64,000 bases of DNA from an uncultured Saprospiraceae bacterium. GTDB taxonomy: Bacteria; Bacteroidota; Bacteroidia; Chitinophagales; Saprospiraceae. Where the stretch lies: NCBI GenBank assembly GCA_938016265.1, contig CALLWB010000018.1:1-64000 (forward strand), given 5' to 3'. A model generated the notes under the pieces. The model searched no databases. It was not told where the DNA came from and was given only the letters and a program-made list of their open reading frames with translations. Below, piece by piece: positions 45,953 to 56,314 of the stretch (position 1 is its first letter; each line of letters opens with the position of its first letter). The translations under genes and the position numbers were made by a program.

Positions 45953-47587
45953 CTAATTTTGGCGATTTAGTCGGGCTTCGATTTTCTCTAACCGGATTTT
46001 TAGTGCTTCGTTTTCAGCTTTGAGCGTTTCTATTTCTGCTTGTTGTTCTTGGGTTCCTTTTACCAAATGAGGAACTAAACCAGTATAGTTTACCGCTTCG
46101 AATTCATAATCCTCCGTACTATTTATCCCCATGTCTTCCGCTTCTTCTGGTGTTGGAGCAGGCTGTATTGTTTTTTTAACTAATCCTGGATATAAGGTTT
46201 TCAACTGACTAGAGAGTACTCCCACCTGCTTTCCTCCAGGAAGGTTCATATGAGGCTGAAGTTTTGTATTAAAACTATATTCCTTGATTTCAAGTTGCAA
46301 CAATCTATCCATTGCCGGAGCAGCATCGGCGATGTTCTCTTTTAGCTTTTCGTAGGAAGGAAGGTAACTTCCTGAACAATAAACGTCTCCTGCGAAGTAG
46401 CCGGCGTACCTTGACGTTGCTGTCGAAGAGGTTGTTGTATTTGCATAAACACCATAAACCACCGAAGCTCCGGTTGTCGTAGCGTAACCTCGTAGTCCGT
46501 ATTTAGAAACAGTACTAGCACCAGTTGCATAACCATACACCCCGTAAGCACTACTCGTTGCGCTCGTAGAGTACCCATAAATGGCTCTATTACTTCCTGA
46601 ACTTGCATTATAAACGTAAACACCATAACCTCTATTCGTGGTATTCACATGAATGGGATAAGAGGCCGTTGTTGTTAAACCATTTCCAACACCAATATCA
46701 CTACTGTTGTTGAACATAACATCTCCGGAATTCATTATGGTCATTCGAGCGTGATTGACGGCACTGACGGTGTTTCCGGCCCCCGAAGACCCAGTTGCAA
46801 AGACCATATCTCCCCTTCCGAAGGTCATTCCGTTTGATTTCCAGAAAATTCCGCCTGCTAAATAAGGATTGGTAGCTGTTGAGGGATAATTACTAAATCG
46901 AATACCAGCAAGCGTGTTTGCTGTGTTGCCTTCATCGTTTACAATATCCAAAAACACACCTTGCACTCCATCCGTAGCAGAATTTTCTTCTCGAACGGTC
47001 AATTTACCTAATTCTTCGAAAGAAGAATTTGTACCGATTCCAACCTTTCCTGCATGGTAAATATTGGCTGTTAGACCGGAACCAGAATGGATTCCCCAAT
47101 CATCATCGCCAGTAGCTGGAAGGTTTTGCCAGGTGGCATTGCCGTTCGCATCCATTGCGGTTAGTACCATTCCCGGCGAGGTCGCGGTGGCTCCATCCAA
47201 AATCTGGATAGGGTAAGTGGTACCACCAATCATCACCTCATTTCCTGAAGTTGAATGTTCGAATTTTCCAGCCCAGCCATTGGAATAACCATAAATCCCA
47301 ATATTGTCTGTTGGCGAACCTGCATGGTTGGAAACGCCGAGTACTCCAATCTCCAACAATGCAATGTTGAGTCCTGTTATATTGTCGAAATTACCCGGTG
47401 GTTGGTTGGTTAATGCTAAATAAGCCGCTGGCTCGTTGCCGACAACAAAAAACTTTCCAGCGACACTTGTTCCGTCAGAATGAACATCCAGCTTATATTG
47501 TGGGGTAATGGTACCAATACCCACATTCTGGCTATAGCCATTAATAAATGCCAAAAGAGCGATGAAAAAAAAGATTAGGCCTCTCAT
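45953..47587 (-). CDS. Exported tail-fibre-like protein with degenerate S74 domain
   Basis: I start at the ATG at 47587, right before the signal peptide (MRGLIFFFIALLAF); an ATG 8 codons earlier is the alternative. The 544-residue product has NVGIGTITPQYKLDVHSDG and fibre-like repeats with VYGYAT/YGV motifs. Its S74-like domain has S411-Y-E-K-L-K416-ENI in place of S-D-x-R-x-K-x-x-I, so the dyad Ser and Lys remain but the Asp is Tyr. A Leu/Glu coiled coil closes it. It is a distant paralogue of the genes at 12045 and 13818. Confidence 0.8.
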   Translation of the reverse strand: MRGLIFFFIALLAFINGYSQNVGIGTITPQYKLDVHSDGTSVAGKFFVVGNEPAAYLALTNQPPGNFDNITGLNIALLEIGVLGVSNHAGSPTDNIGIYGYSNGWAGKFEHSTSGNEVMIGGTTYPIQILDGATATSPGMVLTAMDANGNATWQNLPATGDDDWGIHSGSGLTANIYHAGKVGIGTNSSFEELGKLTVREENSATDGVQGVFLDIVNDEGNTANTLAGIRFSNYPSTATNPYLAGGIFWKSNGMTFGRGDMVFATGSSGAGNTVSAVNHARMTIMNSGDVMFNNSSDIGVGNGLTTTASYPIHVNTTNRGYGVYVYNASSGSNRAIYGYSTSATSSAYGVYGYATGASTVSKYGLRGYATTTGASVVYGVYANTTTSSTATSRYAGYFAGDVYCSGSYLPSYEKLKENIADAAPAMDRLLQLEIKEYSFNTKLQPHMNLPGGKQVGVLSSQLKTLYPGLVKKTIQPAPTPEEAEDMGINSTEDYEFEAVNYTGLVPHLVKGTQEQQAEIETLKAENEALKIRLEKIEARLNRQN

Positions 47588-47984
47588 GTATTTAATTATT
47601 TTAACACCCATAAGTACTTACTTGTTAGGTCAATAAAGATACTATAAAATTATAATTTTTCCTAATCTGGTAAGCCCATTGTCGTTTGAATTCCTCCTTG
47701 TAGATGCGAATTATTGAAAATCAGTTCGGTAGAGGTTCTGGGCATCTCTTTTCGATCTATTTACAAAGTCAAACGGCGTACTCACCAAGTTGAAAGCGCG
47801 GCTTCTACAGTTTGACTTTTCAGTCTTCTTTTTTTGTAGGAATTTTGAAGTAATTACCATTAATGCTTAGCCATTTTTAATAATAAAACCTTCGCACACC
47901 AAAACCAAGTTACTGATCATCTACTAACTATACCATTGTTTTAAATCCTTGTAATCTCCCGAAAGTCGGACAAAATTAAAAAAC
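47588..47984. other. Non-coding stretch before the 47985 gene
   Basis: Mostly AT-rich DNA between two divergent genes. Its only notable element is a 13-nt inverted match (47959-47971) to the GTCCGACTTTCGG core found at 15566, 30008 and 62486. No promoter box is clear. Confidence 0.4.
47959..47971 (-). repeat. Short inverted match to the GTCCGACTTTCGG core
   Basis: CCGAAAGTCGGAC is the reverse complement of the last 13 bases of the dispersed-repeat core. No other part of the element is present, so it could be a remnant or chance. Confidence 0.4.
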
Positions 47985-49223
47985 ATGAAACTTCCAGCCT
48001 TAGTTTTTACTATTCTTTTGTTTTCTGTTTCCACTCAGGGAAATGATCTCCCTTTACAAATGAACCAATTTGAAGACCGAGTCAACGCGTATCTCGAAAA
48101 TCCTGCAGCAGAACTCGATCTCTCCCTAGTTGAGGAACTCAGAGCGAACGGCTATAAAAGTTTAGAATGGTTAGTCAACTGTTATCAGCAAAACATCCCA
48201 CAAAATTATGATAGCTATCAAAAATCAGCGCGCTTCAATCGGCTATACGATAAGGTAAGCGGACAAAAAGATGGGATCTATGCTCAGTTGTTTTGGCATC
48301 AGGATCTGGAGACTGCAAAAAAAGAGGCGACCAGGACGAACAAACAGCTTATCTCCTTGCGAATGTTGGGCGACTTTTCTGAAGATTTGAGTTGTGCCAA
48401 CAGTCGTTTTTTTAGGACGGTTCTTTATTCTGACTCGAGGATAGCAAGTTTTCTAAAACGGTATTTTGTTCTTCATGTGGAGTCCGTCATTGATGTACCA
48501 AAAATCACCATTGAATACCCAGACGGGACTGTTCAACGACAAACAATTACTGGAAACAGTTTGCATTTGATGATGAAACCGTCGGGAGAAGTGGTTGATG
48601 TGCTGCCAGGACTTTATGGACCAGATTTTTTTATGAAATGGCTGAACAAGCACTCGAGTCAAAATTTTAATTACAAACACCATGCGCAATGGCTAAACAA
48701 GTTGGTTGATAATGATGTAGAATATTTGTTTGTAAATGATCATTTAGAAAAAGTAGCCGATCAACTCCCAACGGCATTTGATGCCATGCAAATGGCCGTC
48801 GGAAAAGCAATAGTCGAAAGACCAATTCTCAAACAACTTGACAAGAACAAAACGCCACTTTCCCCTGACCAAAAACTGGAACAAGGGTGGCTGAACACAT
48901 TAGATTTAATGGGATTTAAATCGGAAAAATTATCCTCTGGAAGTAGATTATTAATTCATTGTAAAAAACAATATACCCCAGAAAATTCCTTAGAAAAAAC
49001 CGTTACCAAAATTGAAGAAATTCTGACACTGGAAAACCTCAGAAATGAGCTAAACCTCCGCCGAAGAGCACTCTTACTGCTAGAAGATGAAAATTTAAAA
49101 ATGGATGATCAATTCCTAGTAAGCACCATTTACAAAGAACTATTTTTGACACCACTAGACGACAAAAAGATGGGAATGTATCAACCCGATTCTTTTTACG
49201 GATTGACGGATGATGGATTTTAG
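47985..49223 (+). CDS. Exported thioredoxin-fold-like protein of unknown function
   Basis: The 412-residue protein has a signal peptide (about 1-19) and a region (about 105-225) that reads like a thioredoxin-type domain: KKEATRTNKQLISLRMLGDF, then DLSCANSRFFRTVLYSDSRI with a single cysteine, FVLHVESV, and LMMKPSGEVVDVLPG. The single Cys means it is not a dithiol oxidoreductase. The N-terminal 100 and C-terminal 180 residues are mostly helical. A periplasmic role is likely; function unknown. Confidence 0.6.
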   Translation: MKLPALVFTILLFSVSTQGNDLPLQMNQFEDRVNAYLENPAAELDLSLVEELRANGYKSLEWLVNCYQQNIPQNYDSYQKSARFNRLYDKVSGQKDGIYAQLFWHQDLETAKKEATRTNKQLISLRMLGDFSEDLSCANSRFFRTVLYSDSRIASFLKRYFVLHVESVIDVPKITIEYPDGTVQRQTITGNSLHLMMKPSGEVVDVLPGLYGPDFFMKWLNKHSSQNFNYKHHAQWLNKLVDNDVEYLFVNDHLEKVADQLPTAFDAMQMAVGKAIVERPILKQLDKNKTPLSPDQKLEQGWLNTLDLMGFKSEKLSSGSRLLIHCKKQYTPENSLEKTVTKIEEILTLENLRNELNLRRRALLLLEDENLKMDDQFLVSTIYKELFLTPLDDKKMGMYQPDSFYGLTDDGF

Positions 49224-49318
49224 GAGTTTTTATCCCAACCTTCTATGTGGCGAATTGGCGAATTCAAGTCCTACGTCGCGGCGAATTCATTCGAGCTGTA
49301 CAGATAAATTAAAACCAT

Positions 49319-49590
49319 TCGAGTGCCATTGGGACGATTCATATTCTAGCCTAGGGTTTCAACCCTAGGATTTATATGGAGTATTTCGAGTGCCATCGGC
49401 ACGGTTTCATATTGTAGCCTAGGGTTTCAACCCTAGCATTTATATAAAGTGTATTTCGAGTGCCATCGGCACGGTTCATTTTTTCAATATGATTTTTCCT
49501 ATCTCATTTGGTTCCATCCGAGAAAATGTAACGTACCTATGGCACTCAATTCTTCCTAATATCTTACCTAGGGTTGAAACCCTAGGCTAT
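49319..49590. repeat. Array of CCTAGGG-palindrome intergenic repeats
   Basis: A unit of about 70 bp, starting TCGAGTGCCATCGGCACGG and containing the hairpin CCTAGGGTTTCAACCCTAGG, begins at 49319 and 49386, with a truncated third copy at 49456. An inverted copy occupies about 49541-49590 (GGCACTC, then ACCTAGGGTTGAAACC). This fills the first part of the gap upstream of the his leader. Confidence 0.9.
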
Positions 49591-49782
49591 TAAATAAGCC
49601 ATACCTAACGGTATTCATCGTACGATTTAATTCCAAGGATTGAGTCTGAAGGGCTCTAACAAATTAGCTAGGGGCATCGTTCCTAGTAAATGGGCGCACT
49701 GAAATAAGCTCTGAAAGAGCGAAACCCAACTGAGCTCCAATTATTCCATTTACCAAATATCCCTTACCAATTAACTACCCAT

Positions 49783-49790
49783 AAATTTGC
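49783..49790 (+). promoter_or_regulatory. Putative promoter of the histidine operon
   Basis: TAAATTTG matches the Bacteroidota -7 consensus TAnnTTTG, 45 bp upstream of the leader peptide start. The upstream -33 TTTG is not clearly present, so only half of the promoter is supported. Confidence 0.45.
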
Positions 49791-49834
49791 ACTTCCACTC
49801 GCAACATTGTATATTGAAGCCAGATAAAAAAACA

Positions 49835-49897
49835 ATGAAGAATTTTCAAGTACATCATCATCATTTTCATAATTGCTCTCAGGCGATTAAGGGATGA
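49835..49897 (+). CDS. hisL: Histidine operon leader peptide
   Basis: A 20-codon frame reads MKNFQVHHHHFHNCSQAIKG. Five of its codons are histidine: four consecutive (49853-49864) and one more after Phe. It is directly followed by terminator and antiterminator stems and then by hisG, the organisation of a classical his attenuator. It is too short for automatic gene calling. Confidence 0.85.
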   Translation: MKNFQVHHHHFHNCSQAIKG

Positions 49898-49960
49898 TAT
49901 GTATATAGTATAAAATATTCCAAAAACCCGTCTGAGTAAATCAGACGGGTTTTTTGTTTT
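49878..49960 (+). promoter_or_regulatory. Transcription attenuator of the his operon
   Basis: The terminator is a stem of AAAACCCGTCTGA with TCAGACGGGTTTT (49923-49935 with 49941-49953), followed by a T-rich tract. The competing antiterminator pairs CTCAGGCG (49878-49885, in the leader frame) with CGTCTGAG (49929-49936), eight pairs including one G-U, using the same 5' arm. If a ribosome stalls on the histidine codons, the first segment is free and the antiterminator can form; if it runs to the stop at 49895-49897, it covers that segment and the terminator forms. Confidence 0.8.
49922..49960 (+). terminator. Attenuator terminator
   Basis: A 14-bp stem (49922-49935 with 49941-49954), 5-nt loop GTAAA, and T-rich tail through 49960. 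It lies between the leader peptide and hisG, so it acts as a conditional terminator. Confidence 0.9.
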
Positions 49961-50001
49961 TACAAAGGCTTCTTCGTTTACTCAGGCATTAATTAATAAA
50001 A

Positions 50002-50859
50002 ATGAGTAAACTAAAAATCGCCATTCAAAAAAGCGGTCGATTGAATGAAGAGTCACTCAAACTGTTGAAAAATTGCGGGATTTCCATCAACAATGGAAAA
50101 GATCAACTAAAAGTCACCGTCAAAAATTTCCCGTTAGAAATTCTCTATTTACGGAACTCCGACATCCCACAATACATAGAAGACGGAGTAGCAGACATCG
50201 GGATCGTCGGTGAAAATTTGTTGATCGAAAAACAGAAAAAAGTCCAGATCGTAGAACAACTCGGATTTTCAAAATGCAAGGTTTGCCTCGCCGTCCCTAA
50301 AGAAGTAGCAGACAATAGTGTGTCTTACTTTGAAGGAAAAAAGATAGCCACCTCTTACCCAAATACCCTTCGCAATTACCTCAAAAAACAAGGCGTTAAT
50401 TCAGAAGTCCACACCATCTCCGGCTCCGTAGAAATTGCCCCCAATATAGGATTGGCAGATGGGATTTGCGATATAGTAAGTTCAGGAAGTACCCTTTTCA
50501 AAAATGGATTGCGAGAAACACAAGTCATTCTAAAATCAGAAGCCGTTCTGGTCAAATCACCAAAAATTTCAGCAGAAAAAGAAGCCATTTTAGACAAACT
50601 ATTGTTTCGAATCCAGGCGGTTTTAAGGGCAAAAAACAGTAAGTACATATTGATGAATGTCCCAGAAGAAAACATTGAATCAGTTGCTCAAATTCTTCCT
50701 GTTTTAAAGAGTCCAACTATTCTTCCATTAGCAAAACCAGGCTGGTTTTCCCTGCATTCTGTCATCGATGAAAACAAATTTTGGGAAGTCATCGACCAAT
50801 TAAAAGATGCTGGTGCTGAAGACATTTTAATCATTCCAATCGACAAAATGGTACTATAA
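50002..50859 (+). CDS. hisG: ATP phosphoribosyltransferase, long form
   Basis: This is the first enzyme of histidine synthesis, joining ATP and PRPP. The 285-residue protein has LKIAIQKSGRLNEESLKLL, GIVGENLL, the PRPP loop DIVSSGSTL, and a C-terminal ACT-like regulatory domain (about 215-285), which defines the long, self-sufficient form that needs no HisZ. It overlaps hisD by one base. Confidence 0.97.
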   Translation: MSKLKIAIQKSGRLNEESLKLLKNCGISINNGKDQLKVTVKNFPLEILYLRNSDIPQYIEDGVADIGIVGENLLIEKQKKVQIVEQLGFSKCKVCLAVPKEVADNSVSYFEGKKIATSYPNTLRNYLKKQGVNSEVHTISGSVEIAPNIGLADGICDIVSSGSTLFKNGLRETQVILKSEAVLVKSPKISAEKEAILDKLLFRIQAVLRAKNSKYILMNVPEENIESVAQILPVLKSPTILPLAKPGWFSLHSVIDENKFWEVIDQLKDAGAEDILIIPIDKMVL

Positions 50860-52148
50860 TGAACGTTATCAAAAACATACAACAAGAAGAATGGCCTACC
50901 CTGACTAAACGCCCCGTCTTCGAAAACGCAACGCTGACAGAAACAGTAAGCACCATTCTGAAAAACGTCAAAGCACAAAAAGATCAGGCCCTAAAAAAGT
51001 ATGCCATTCAATTTGACAACGTAGTGCTGGACCAGTTTTTAGTTTCTCTAGAAGAAATAGATCAAGCGGTTGCAGTCGTTTCCAAAGAACTAAAAACAGC
51101 CATTCAACAAGCAAAATCGAACATCGAAAAATTCCACACCTCCCAGCAAACAAACGAGAAAATCATTGAAACGACACCTGGCGTAAAATGCTGGCGGAAA
51201 AATGTAGCGATAGAAAAAATCGGGCTGTATATTCCAGGAGGAACTGCGCCCTTGTTTTCTACCGTTTTGATGCTAGGAATACCAGCAAAAATTGCCGGGT
51301 GTCAGGAGATGGTGATGTGCACTCCTTGCAATAGTGCAGGCAAAATAAATCCTGCGATTCTGTATACGGCGCAACTGGTAGGCATCAAAAAAATATTCAA
51401 AGTTGGTGGTGCGCAGGCTATTGCGGCGATGGCCTACGGCACAGAGAGTATTCCTCAAGTCTACAAGATATTTGGTCCGGGCAATCAGTACGTTACCAAG
51501 GCGAAAGAACTCCTCCAGCAAAATGGGATAGCAATCGATATGCCTGCCGGCCCTAGCGAGCTACTTGTGATTGCTGACAAAACAGGCGTTCCTGAATTTA
51601 TTGCAGCCGACCTGCTTTCTCAAGCAGAACACGGAGCAGATAGTCAGGTGGTTTTGGTTAGCAATGATGAACAAATTCTAAAAAAAACGATCGCTGCACT
51701 CCATACTCAAGTAGAAAATCTTCCTAGGAAAGATATTGCCAAAAAGGCACTTCAACACAGTAAGGCTATCCTGTTGAGCACGATGGAAGCGTGTTTGGAA
51801 TTTAGCAATTGTTATGCGCCGGAGCACTTGATTATTGCTTCGGAGAAGGCGGTTGACTATGCGGACCTTGTTGTGAATGCAGGCTCTGTGTTTCTGGGAA
51901 ATTATAGCTGTGAAAGCGCAGGAGATTATGCAAGTGGGACCAACCACACCCTTCCAACAAACGGATATGCAAAAAACTATAGCGGAGTTTCCCTAGACAG
52001 TTTTGTCAAAAAAATCACCTTCCAACAACTCAGCCCACAGGGCATCTCGAATATTGGAAAAACAATAGAAACAATGGCTGCAGCCGAACAACTTTGGGCG
52101 CACAAAAACGCCGTCACCATTCGACTAAAAACAATAAACAATGTTTAA
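50859..52148 (+). CDS. hisD: Histidinol dehydrogenase
   Basis: The enzyme oxidises histidinol to histidine with NAD. The 429-residue protein has IPGGTAPLFSTVLM, GPGNQYVTKAKELL, the zinc-ligand segment LLSQAEHGADSQ, and YAPEHLIIAS. Length is normal. Overlaps hisC by 8 bp. Confidence 0.97.
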   Translation: MNVIKNIQQEEWPTLTKRPVFENATLTETVSTILKNVKAQKDQALKKYAIQFDNVVLDQFLVSLEEIDQAVAVVSKELKTAIQQAKSNIEKFHTSQQTNEKIIETTPGVKCWRKNVAIEKIGLYIPGGTAPLFSTVLMLGIPAKIAGCQEMVMCTPCNSAGKINPAILYTAQLVGIKKIFKVGGAQAIAAMAYGTESIPQVYKIFGPGNQYVTKAKELLQQNGIAIDMPAGPSELLVIADKTGVPEFIAADLLSQAEHGADSQVVLVSNDEQILKKTIAALHTQVENLPRKDIAKKALQHSKAILLSTMEACLEFSNCYAPEHLIIASEKAVDYADLVVNAGSVFLGNYSCESAGDYASGTNHTLPTNGYAKNYSGVSLDSFVKKITFQQLSPQGISNIGKTIETMAAAEQLWAHKNAVTIRLKTINNV

Positions 52149-53172
52149 TATAGATACATTAACACGCAAAAATATCAGGGAGTTGACTCCCTACAGTTCT
52201 GCTAGAGAAGAATTTAGCGGACAGGCAACTGTTTTGCTTGACGCGAATGAAAACCCGTACGATACAGATCTGAACAGATATCCCGATCCGTTCCAGAAGG
52301 AGCTAAAAAATGCGATTGCTGACCTCAAAAATGTAGCGGCTGATCAACTTTTTATTGGCAATGGAAGTGATGAAGCCATTGATTTGTTATTCCGGGCATT
52401 TTGCGAACCGAAGAATAGTAAGGCCTACATTTTCCCACCGACTTATGGGATGTATGCGGTTTCAGCCCAGATTAATGATATAGAGATTGTGCGTCTTCCT
52501 CTACGGGAGAACTTCCAGCTTCCGGCCTTGGCGACTATCAAAAATGAAATCAAGTCGACGGGGTTGTTGTTTATTTGTTCACCTAACAATCCGACGGGGA
52601 CGGTTTATGGATTGGCGCAAATCAAGGAGATGGCCGATGGTTTTTATGGATTGGTGGTGGTGGATGAGGCGTATATTGATTTTTCAAGTTCGGAGAGCGC
52701 GTTGGCTTTGTTGGATAGTACGCCAAATCTAGTGGTTTTGCAGACGATGAGCAAAGCTTGGGGGCTTGCCGGTTTGAGATTGGGAATCGCAGCAGCTAGC
52801 AAGGAAATTATTAAGGTATTAAACAAAATAAAACCTCCTTATAATGTGAATACGCTAAGTCAAGCGAAAGGAGTAGAGGTATTAAGAAACGATGACCTTG
52901 TCCAGCAACAAATCAAACAAATTCAAGACCAACGAAAAGCACTTCGTAGGGCACTTCAAGCAACAAAAGGTGTCCGTAAAGTCTATCCATCTGAAGCCAA
53001 TTTTATCCTAGCGGAATTCGACCAAGCAGCAATGGTATTCAGAGAACTCCAAAGCAAAGGCATTATTATTCGAAATAGAACCCGCTTAATAAAAAACTGC
53101 TTGCGCATCACCGTTGGCACTCCGCAACAAAACAAACTACTGATCACCACCCTCAAAAATATCTCAAGATGA
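52141..53172 (+). CDS. hisC: Histidinol-phosphate aminotransferase
   Basis: A class II PLP aminotransferase of 343 residues, with the motif [18 protein letters not shown] (PLP pyridine Asp) and the Schiff-base lysine in [13 protein letters not shown]. It converts imidazole acetol phosphate to histidinol phosphate. Overlaps hisB by ATGA. Confidence 0.96.
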   Translation: MFNIDTLTRKNIRELTPYSSAREEFSGQATVLLDANENPYDTDLNRYPDPFQKELKNAIADLKNVAADQLFIGNGSDEAIDLLFRAFCEPKNSKAYIFPPTYGMYAVSAQINDIEIVRLPLRENFQLPALATIKNEIKSTGLLFICSPNNPTGTVYGLAQIKEMADGFYGLVVVDEAYIDFSSSESALALLDSTPNLVVLQTMSKAWGLAGLRLGIAAASKEIIKVLNKIKPPYNVNTLSQAKGVEVLRNDDLVQQQIKQIQDQRKALRRALQATKGVRKVYPSEANFILAEFDQAAMVFRELQSKGIIIRNRTRLIKNCLRITVGTPQQNKLLITTLKNISR

Positions 53173-54257
53173 AAAAAGTATTATTTATAGACAGAGACGG
53201 CACATTGGTTATTGAGCCGCCGGTAGACTATCAACTCGATAGTCTGGAGAAGCTGGAATTTTATCCTGGTGTTTTTCAGTGGTTGTCCAAAATAGCAATA
53301 GAACTGGATTATGAATTAGTCATGGTCACTAATCAAGATGGTTTGGGCACCAGTTCGTTCCCAGAAGAAACGTTTTGGCCTGCGCATAACCAAATCATTC
53401 AGGCATTCAAAAATGAAGGCGTTGAATTTGCTGAAGTGCTGATTGACAAATCCTTTCCAGCAGAAAACGCACCTACCAGAAAACCAGGGACAGGCTTGCT
53501 ACAACCTTATCTCTATGGGAATTATGACTTGGCCAACTCCTACGTGATCGGTGATCGATTGTCCGACGTCCAATTGGCAAAAAACCTAAAGGCAAACGCC
53601 ATTTTTATAGGCGAAAATGGACAAGGCGCCGACCTATCCACCACCAGCTGGAAAACCATCTACCAATACCTAAAAGCAAAACCACGCAAAGCAACCATCA
53701 ACAGAAAAACAAACGAAACCGACATCAACATCACCATCAATCTAGACGGCAGCGGGCAATCTGCTATCTCCACAGGGATCGGATTTTTTGACCACATGCT
53801 AGAACAGGTGTCCAAGCACGGAAACATTGATTTATCCATTGACTTGAAAGGCGATTTGGAAATAGATGAACACCATACGATTGAAGACGTTGCCATCACA
53901 TTCGGAGAAGCATTTTTGAAAGCGCTGGGCAGTAAAAAAGGAATTGAACGCTATGGCTTTTTGTTGCCGATGGATGACTGTTTGGCGCAGGTGGCGCTTG
54001 ATTTTGGTGGTCGGCCGTGGCTCGTCTGGGAATCAGTTTTCAAGCGTGAAAAAATTGGAGAAATGCCGACGGAGATGTTCATGCACTTTTTCAAATCCTT
54101 CAGTGATGCTGCAAAATGTAATCTAAATATCAAAGCCGAAGGAGAAAATGAACACCACAAGATAGAAGCGATCTTTAAAGCATTCGCGAAAGCAATAAAA
54201 ATGGCTATATCCAAAACAAACAACTATTCCATACCTAGCACAAAAGGAAGTTTATGA
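53169..54257 (+). CDS. hisB: Bifunctional HisB: histidinol-phosphatase and IGP dehydratase
   Basis: The 362-residue fusion has an N-terminal HAD phosphatase (FIDRDGTLV with Asp8 and Asp10, then MVTNQDG and [12 protein letters not shown]) and a C-terminal imidazole-glycerol-phosphate dehydratase (about 175-362) with [16 protein letters not shown] and [16 protein letters not shown]. The fusion is known from some Proteobacteria and Bacteroidota. Confidence 0.96.
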   Translation: MKKVLFIDRDGTLVIEPPVDYQLDSLEKLEFYPGVFQWLSKIAIELDYELVMVTNQDGLGTSSFPEETFWPAHNQIIQAFKNEGVEFAEVLIDKSFPAENAPTRKPGTGLLQPYLYGNYDLANSYVIGDRLSDVQLAKNLKANAIFIGENGQGADLSTTSWKTIYQYLKAKPRKATINRKTNETDINITINLDGSGQSAISTGIGFFDHMLEQVSKHGNIDLSIDLKGDLEIDEHHTIEDVAITFGEAFLKALGSKKGIERYGFLLPMDDCLAQVALDFGGRPWLVWESVFKREKIGEMPTEMFMHFFKSFSDAAKCNLNIKAEGENEHHKIEAIFKAFAKAIKMAISKTNNYSIPSTKGSL

Positions 54258-54832
54258 TTGCTATAATAAAATACAATGCAGGTAACATTAGTTCGGTACA
54301 GAACGCGCTTGCTCGCCTAGGATATGACAGCGTGATCACCGATGACAAATCCACCATTCAATCGGCATCCAAAGTGATATTCCCAGGTGTCGGAGAAGCC
54401 AGCTCTGCCATGAACTACCTCCGCGAAAAGAACCTCGACGGCCTGCTCCTATCCCTTCAACAACCAATGCTTGGCATCTGTCTTGGACTTCAATTGATGT
54501 GCAAACACAGTGAAGAGGGAAATACCAATTGCCTAGGGATTTTTGATGCGAATGTAAAACGATTTCCTCCTACGGAAATCGTCCCGCACACGGGATGGAA
54601 CAGTTTTTCCAACCTAAAAAGCCTGCTATTCAAGGACATCAAAAAAGAAAACGATGTCTATTATGTACACAGTTATTACGCGGAAGAATGCAAGGAGACG
54701 GTGGCAACTTGTGACTACATTTTACCGTTTAGCGCAGGTTTGCAGAAAGATAATTTTTATGCGACCCAATTTCACCCAGAAAAGTCGGCAGGAATTGGCG
54801 AACAAATTTTGAAAAACTTTTTATCCTTATGA
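54254..54832 (+). CDS. hisH: Imidazole glycerol phosphate synthase, glutaminase subunit
   Basis: The 192-residue class I amidotransferase supplies ammonia to HisF. Catalytic Cys lies in [11 protein letters not shown]; His and Glu in [13 protein letters not shown]. Starts as ATGA over the hisB stop and overlaps hisA by 4 bp. Confidence 0.96.
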   Translation: MIAIIKYNAGNISSVQNALARLGYDSVITDDKSTIQSASKVIFPGVGEASSAMNYLREKNLDGLLLSLQQPMLGICLGLQLMCKHSEEGNTNCLGIFDANVKRFPPTEIVPHTGWNSFSNLKSLLFKDIKKENDVYYVHSYYAEECKETVATCDYILPFSAGLQKDNFYATQFHPEKSAGIGEQILKNFLSL

Positions 54833-55542
54833 GAATAATACCAGCTATTGATATCCTGGAAGGGAAGTGTGTCCGATTGTCAAAGGGCGATTATAATACA
54901 AAAAAAATCTACAATGAAAATCCGGTCGAGGTGGCTAAGCAATTTGAAGACAGTGGGATTGAATACCTGCACGTTGTTGATCTGGATGGGGCAAAATCTA
55001 AGCATATTGTCAATTATAATGTCCTTGAAAACATCAGAAAATCTACTAGTCTGAAGATTGATTTTGGAGGCGGGTTGAAGTCGGATAAGGATTTGAAAAT
55101 TGCTTTTGAATGTGGCGCTAATCAGGTAACTGGTGGCAGTATTGCCGTCAACAATTCGGAGTTATTCACTAGCTGGATCCAGAAATACGGTCCAGACAAA
55201 ATCATCCTGGGAGCAGACTGCAAAGACAGGAAAATTGCCACCAACGGTTGGATGGAAAAGTCAACCTTGGATGTCGTAGAATTTATTAACAATTATGAAT
55301 CAAAAGGCATACAATATGTCGTCTGTACGGATATCGAAAAAGATGGAATGCTGCTAGGAACTTCTAACGAATTGTACAAGGAGATTTTAGTTAAAACTAA
55401 GGTACGCCTGATCGCTAGTGGCGGAGTTTCGTCCCTAAATGACTTGGAAATTTTGAAGGCTATTGGATGCGAAGGCGCCATTGTTGGAAAGGCCATTTAT
55501 GAAGGCAGAATCACCTTAAAAGAACTAGAACAATTATGCTAA
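54829..55542 (+). CDS. hisA: ProFAR isomerase
   Basis: A 237-residue TIM barrel, with [19 protein letters not shown] at the first strand (catalytic Asp8), ADC and [12 protein letters not shown] (second catalytic Asp), and [11 protein letters not shown]. Converts ProFAR to PRFAR. Overlaps hisF by 7 bp. Confidence 0.96.
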   Translation: MRIIPAIDILEGKCVRLSKGDYNTKKIYNENPVEVAKQFEDSGIEYLHVVDLDGAKSKHIVNYNVLENIRKSTSLKIDFGGGLKSDKDLKIAFECGANQVTGGSIAVNNSELFTSWIQKYGPDKIILGADCKDRKIATNGWMEKSTLDVVEFINNYESKGIQYVVCTDIEKDGMLLGTSNELYKEILVKTKVRLIASGGVSSLNDLEILKAIGCEGAIVGKAIYEGRITLKELEQLC

Positions 55543-56291
55543 AAAAACGAATCATCCCATGTCTCGACATCAAGGACGGAAGAACCGTAAAAGGAATCAA
55601 TTTTGTCGGTATCCGTGATGCTGGCGATCCGATAGAACTGGCGAAAAAATATGTTGCTCAGGGAGCAGACGAGCTCGTTTTCCTGGACATTACTGCCACG
55701 GTGGAAAAACGAAAAACACTGATCAATCTGGTCGATAAAATCGCTCGGGAAATCAACATTCCATTTACAGTTGGTGGAGGGATCAATGCAGTGGACGATG
55801 TGCGGGCGTTGTTGAAAGCGGGCGCAGACAAAGTCAGTATCAACTCCTCCGCAGTCAAGCGCCCGGAATTGATTGCTGAAATTGCGAAGGAATTTGGAAG
55901 TCAGTGTGTGGTCATCGCTATCGATACGAAGTATGAAGATGATGAATGGATGGTGTTCATTCATGGTGGTCGAAAAGGAACGGGGCTGAAAACTGTTGAT
56001 TGGGCAAAGCGGGCGGAAGCGTTGGGAGCTGGTGAAATTTTGCTGACATCTATGAATAGTGATGGGACTACAGCCGGGTTTGCAATTGACATTACCGCTA
56101 AGGTGGCGGAGGCCGTTAATATACCCGTCATTGCTTCCGGTGGGGCTGGGAAGGAAGCACACTTTAAGGAGGTGTTTGAAAAGACCAAAGCAACAGGAGG
56201 ACTAGCAGCTACCATTTTTCATTATGATAAAATTTCTATCCCTGACCTAAAGGAATATTTGACCACAAAAAACATTAACGTACGACGTTGA
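55536..56291 (+). CDS. hisF: Imidazole glycerol phosphate synthase, cyclase subunit
   Basis: This 251-residue TIM-barrel partner of HisH has [15 protein letters not shown] (catalytic Asp), [29 protein letters not shown] (second catalytic Asp) and [13 protein letters not shown]. It makes IGP and AICAR. Confidence 0.97.
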   Translation: MLKKRIIPCLDIKDGRTVKGINFVGIRDAGDPIELAKKYVAQGADELVFLDITATVEKRKTLINLVDKIAREINIPFTVGGGINAVDDVRALLKAGADKVSINSSAVKRPELIAEIAKEFGSQCVVIAIDTKYEDDEWMVFIHGGRKGTGLKTVDWAKRAEALGAGEILLTSMNSDGTTAGFAIDITAKVAEAVNIPVIASGGAGKEAHFKEVFEKTKATGGLAATIFHYDKISIPDLKEYLTTKNINVRR

Positions 56292-56314
56292 AATTATTCA
56301 AACAAAAAACAACC

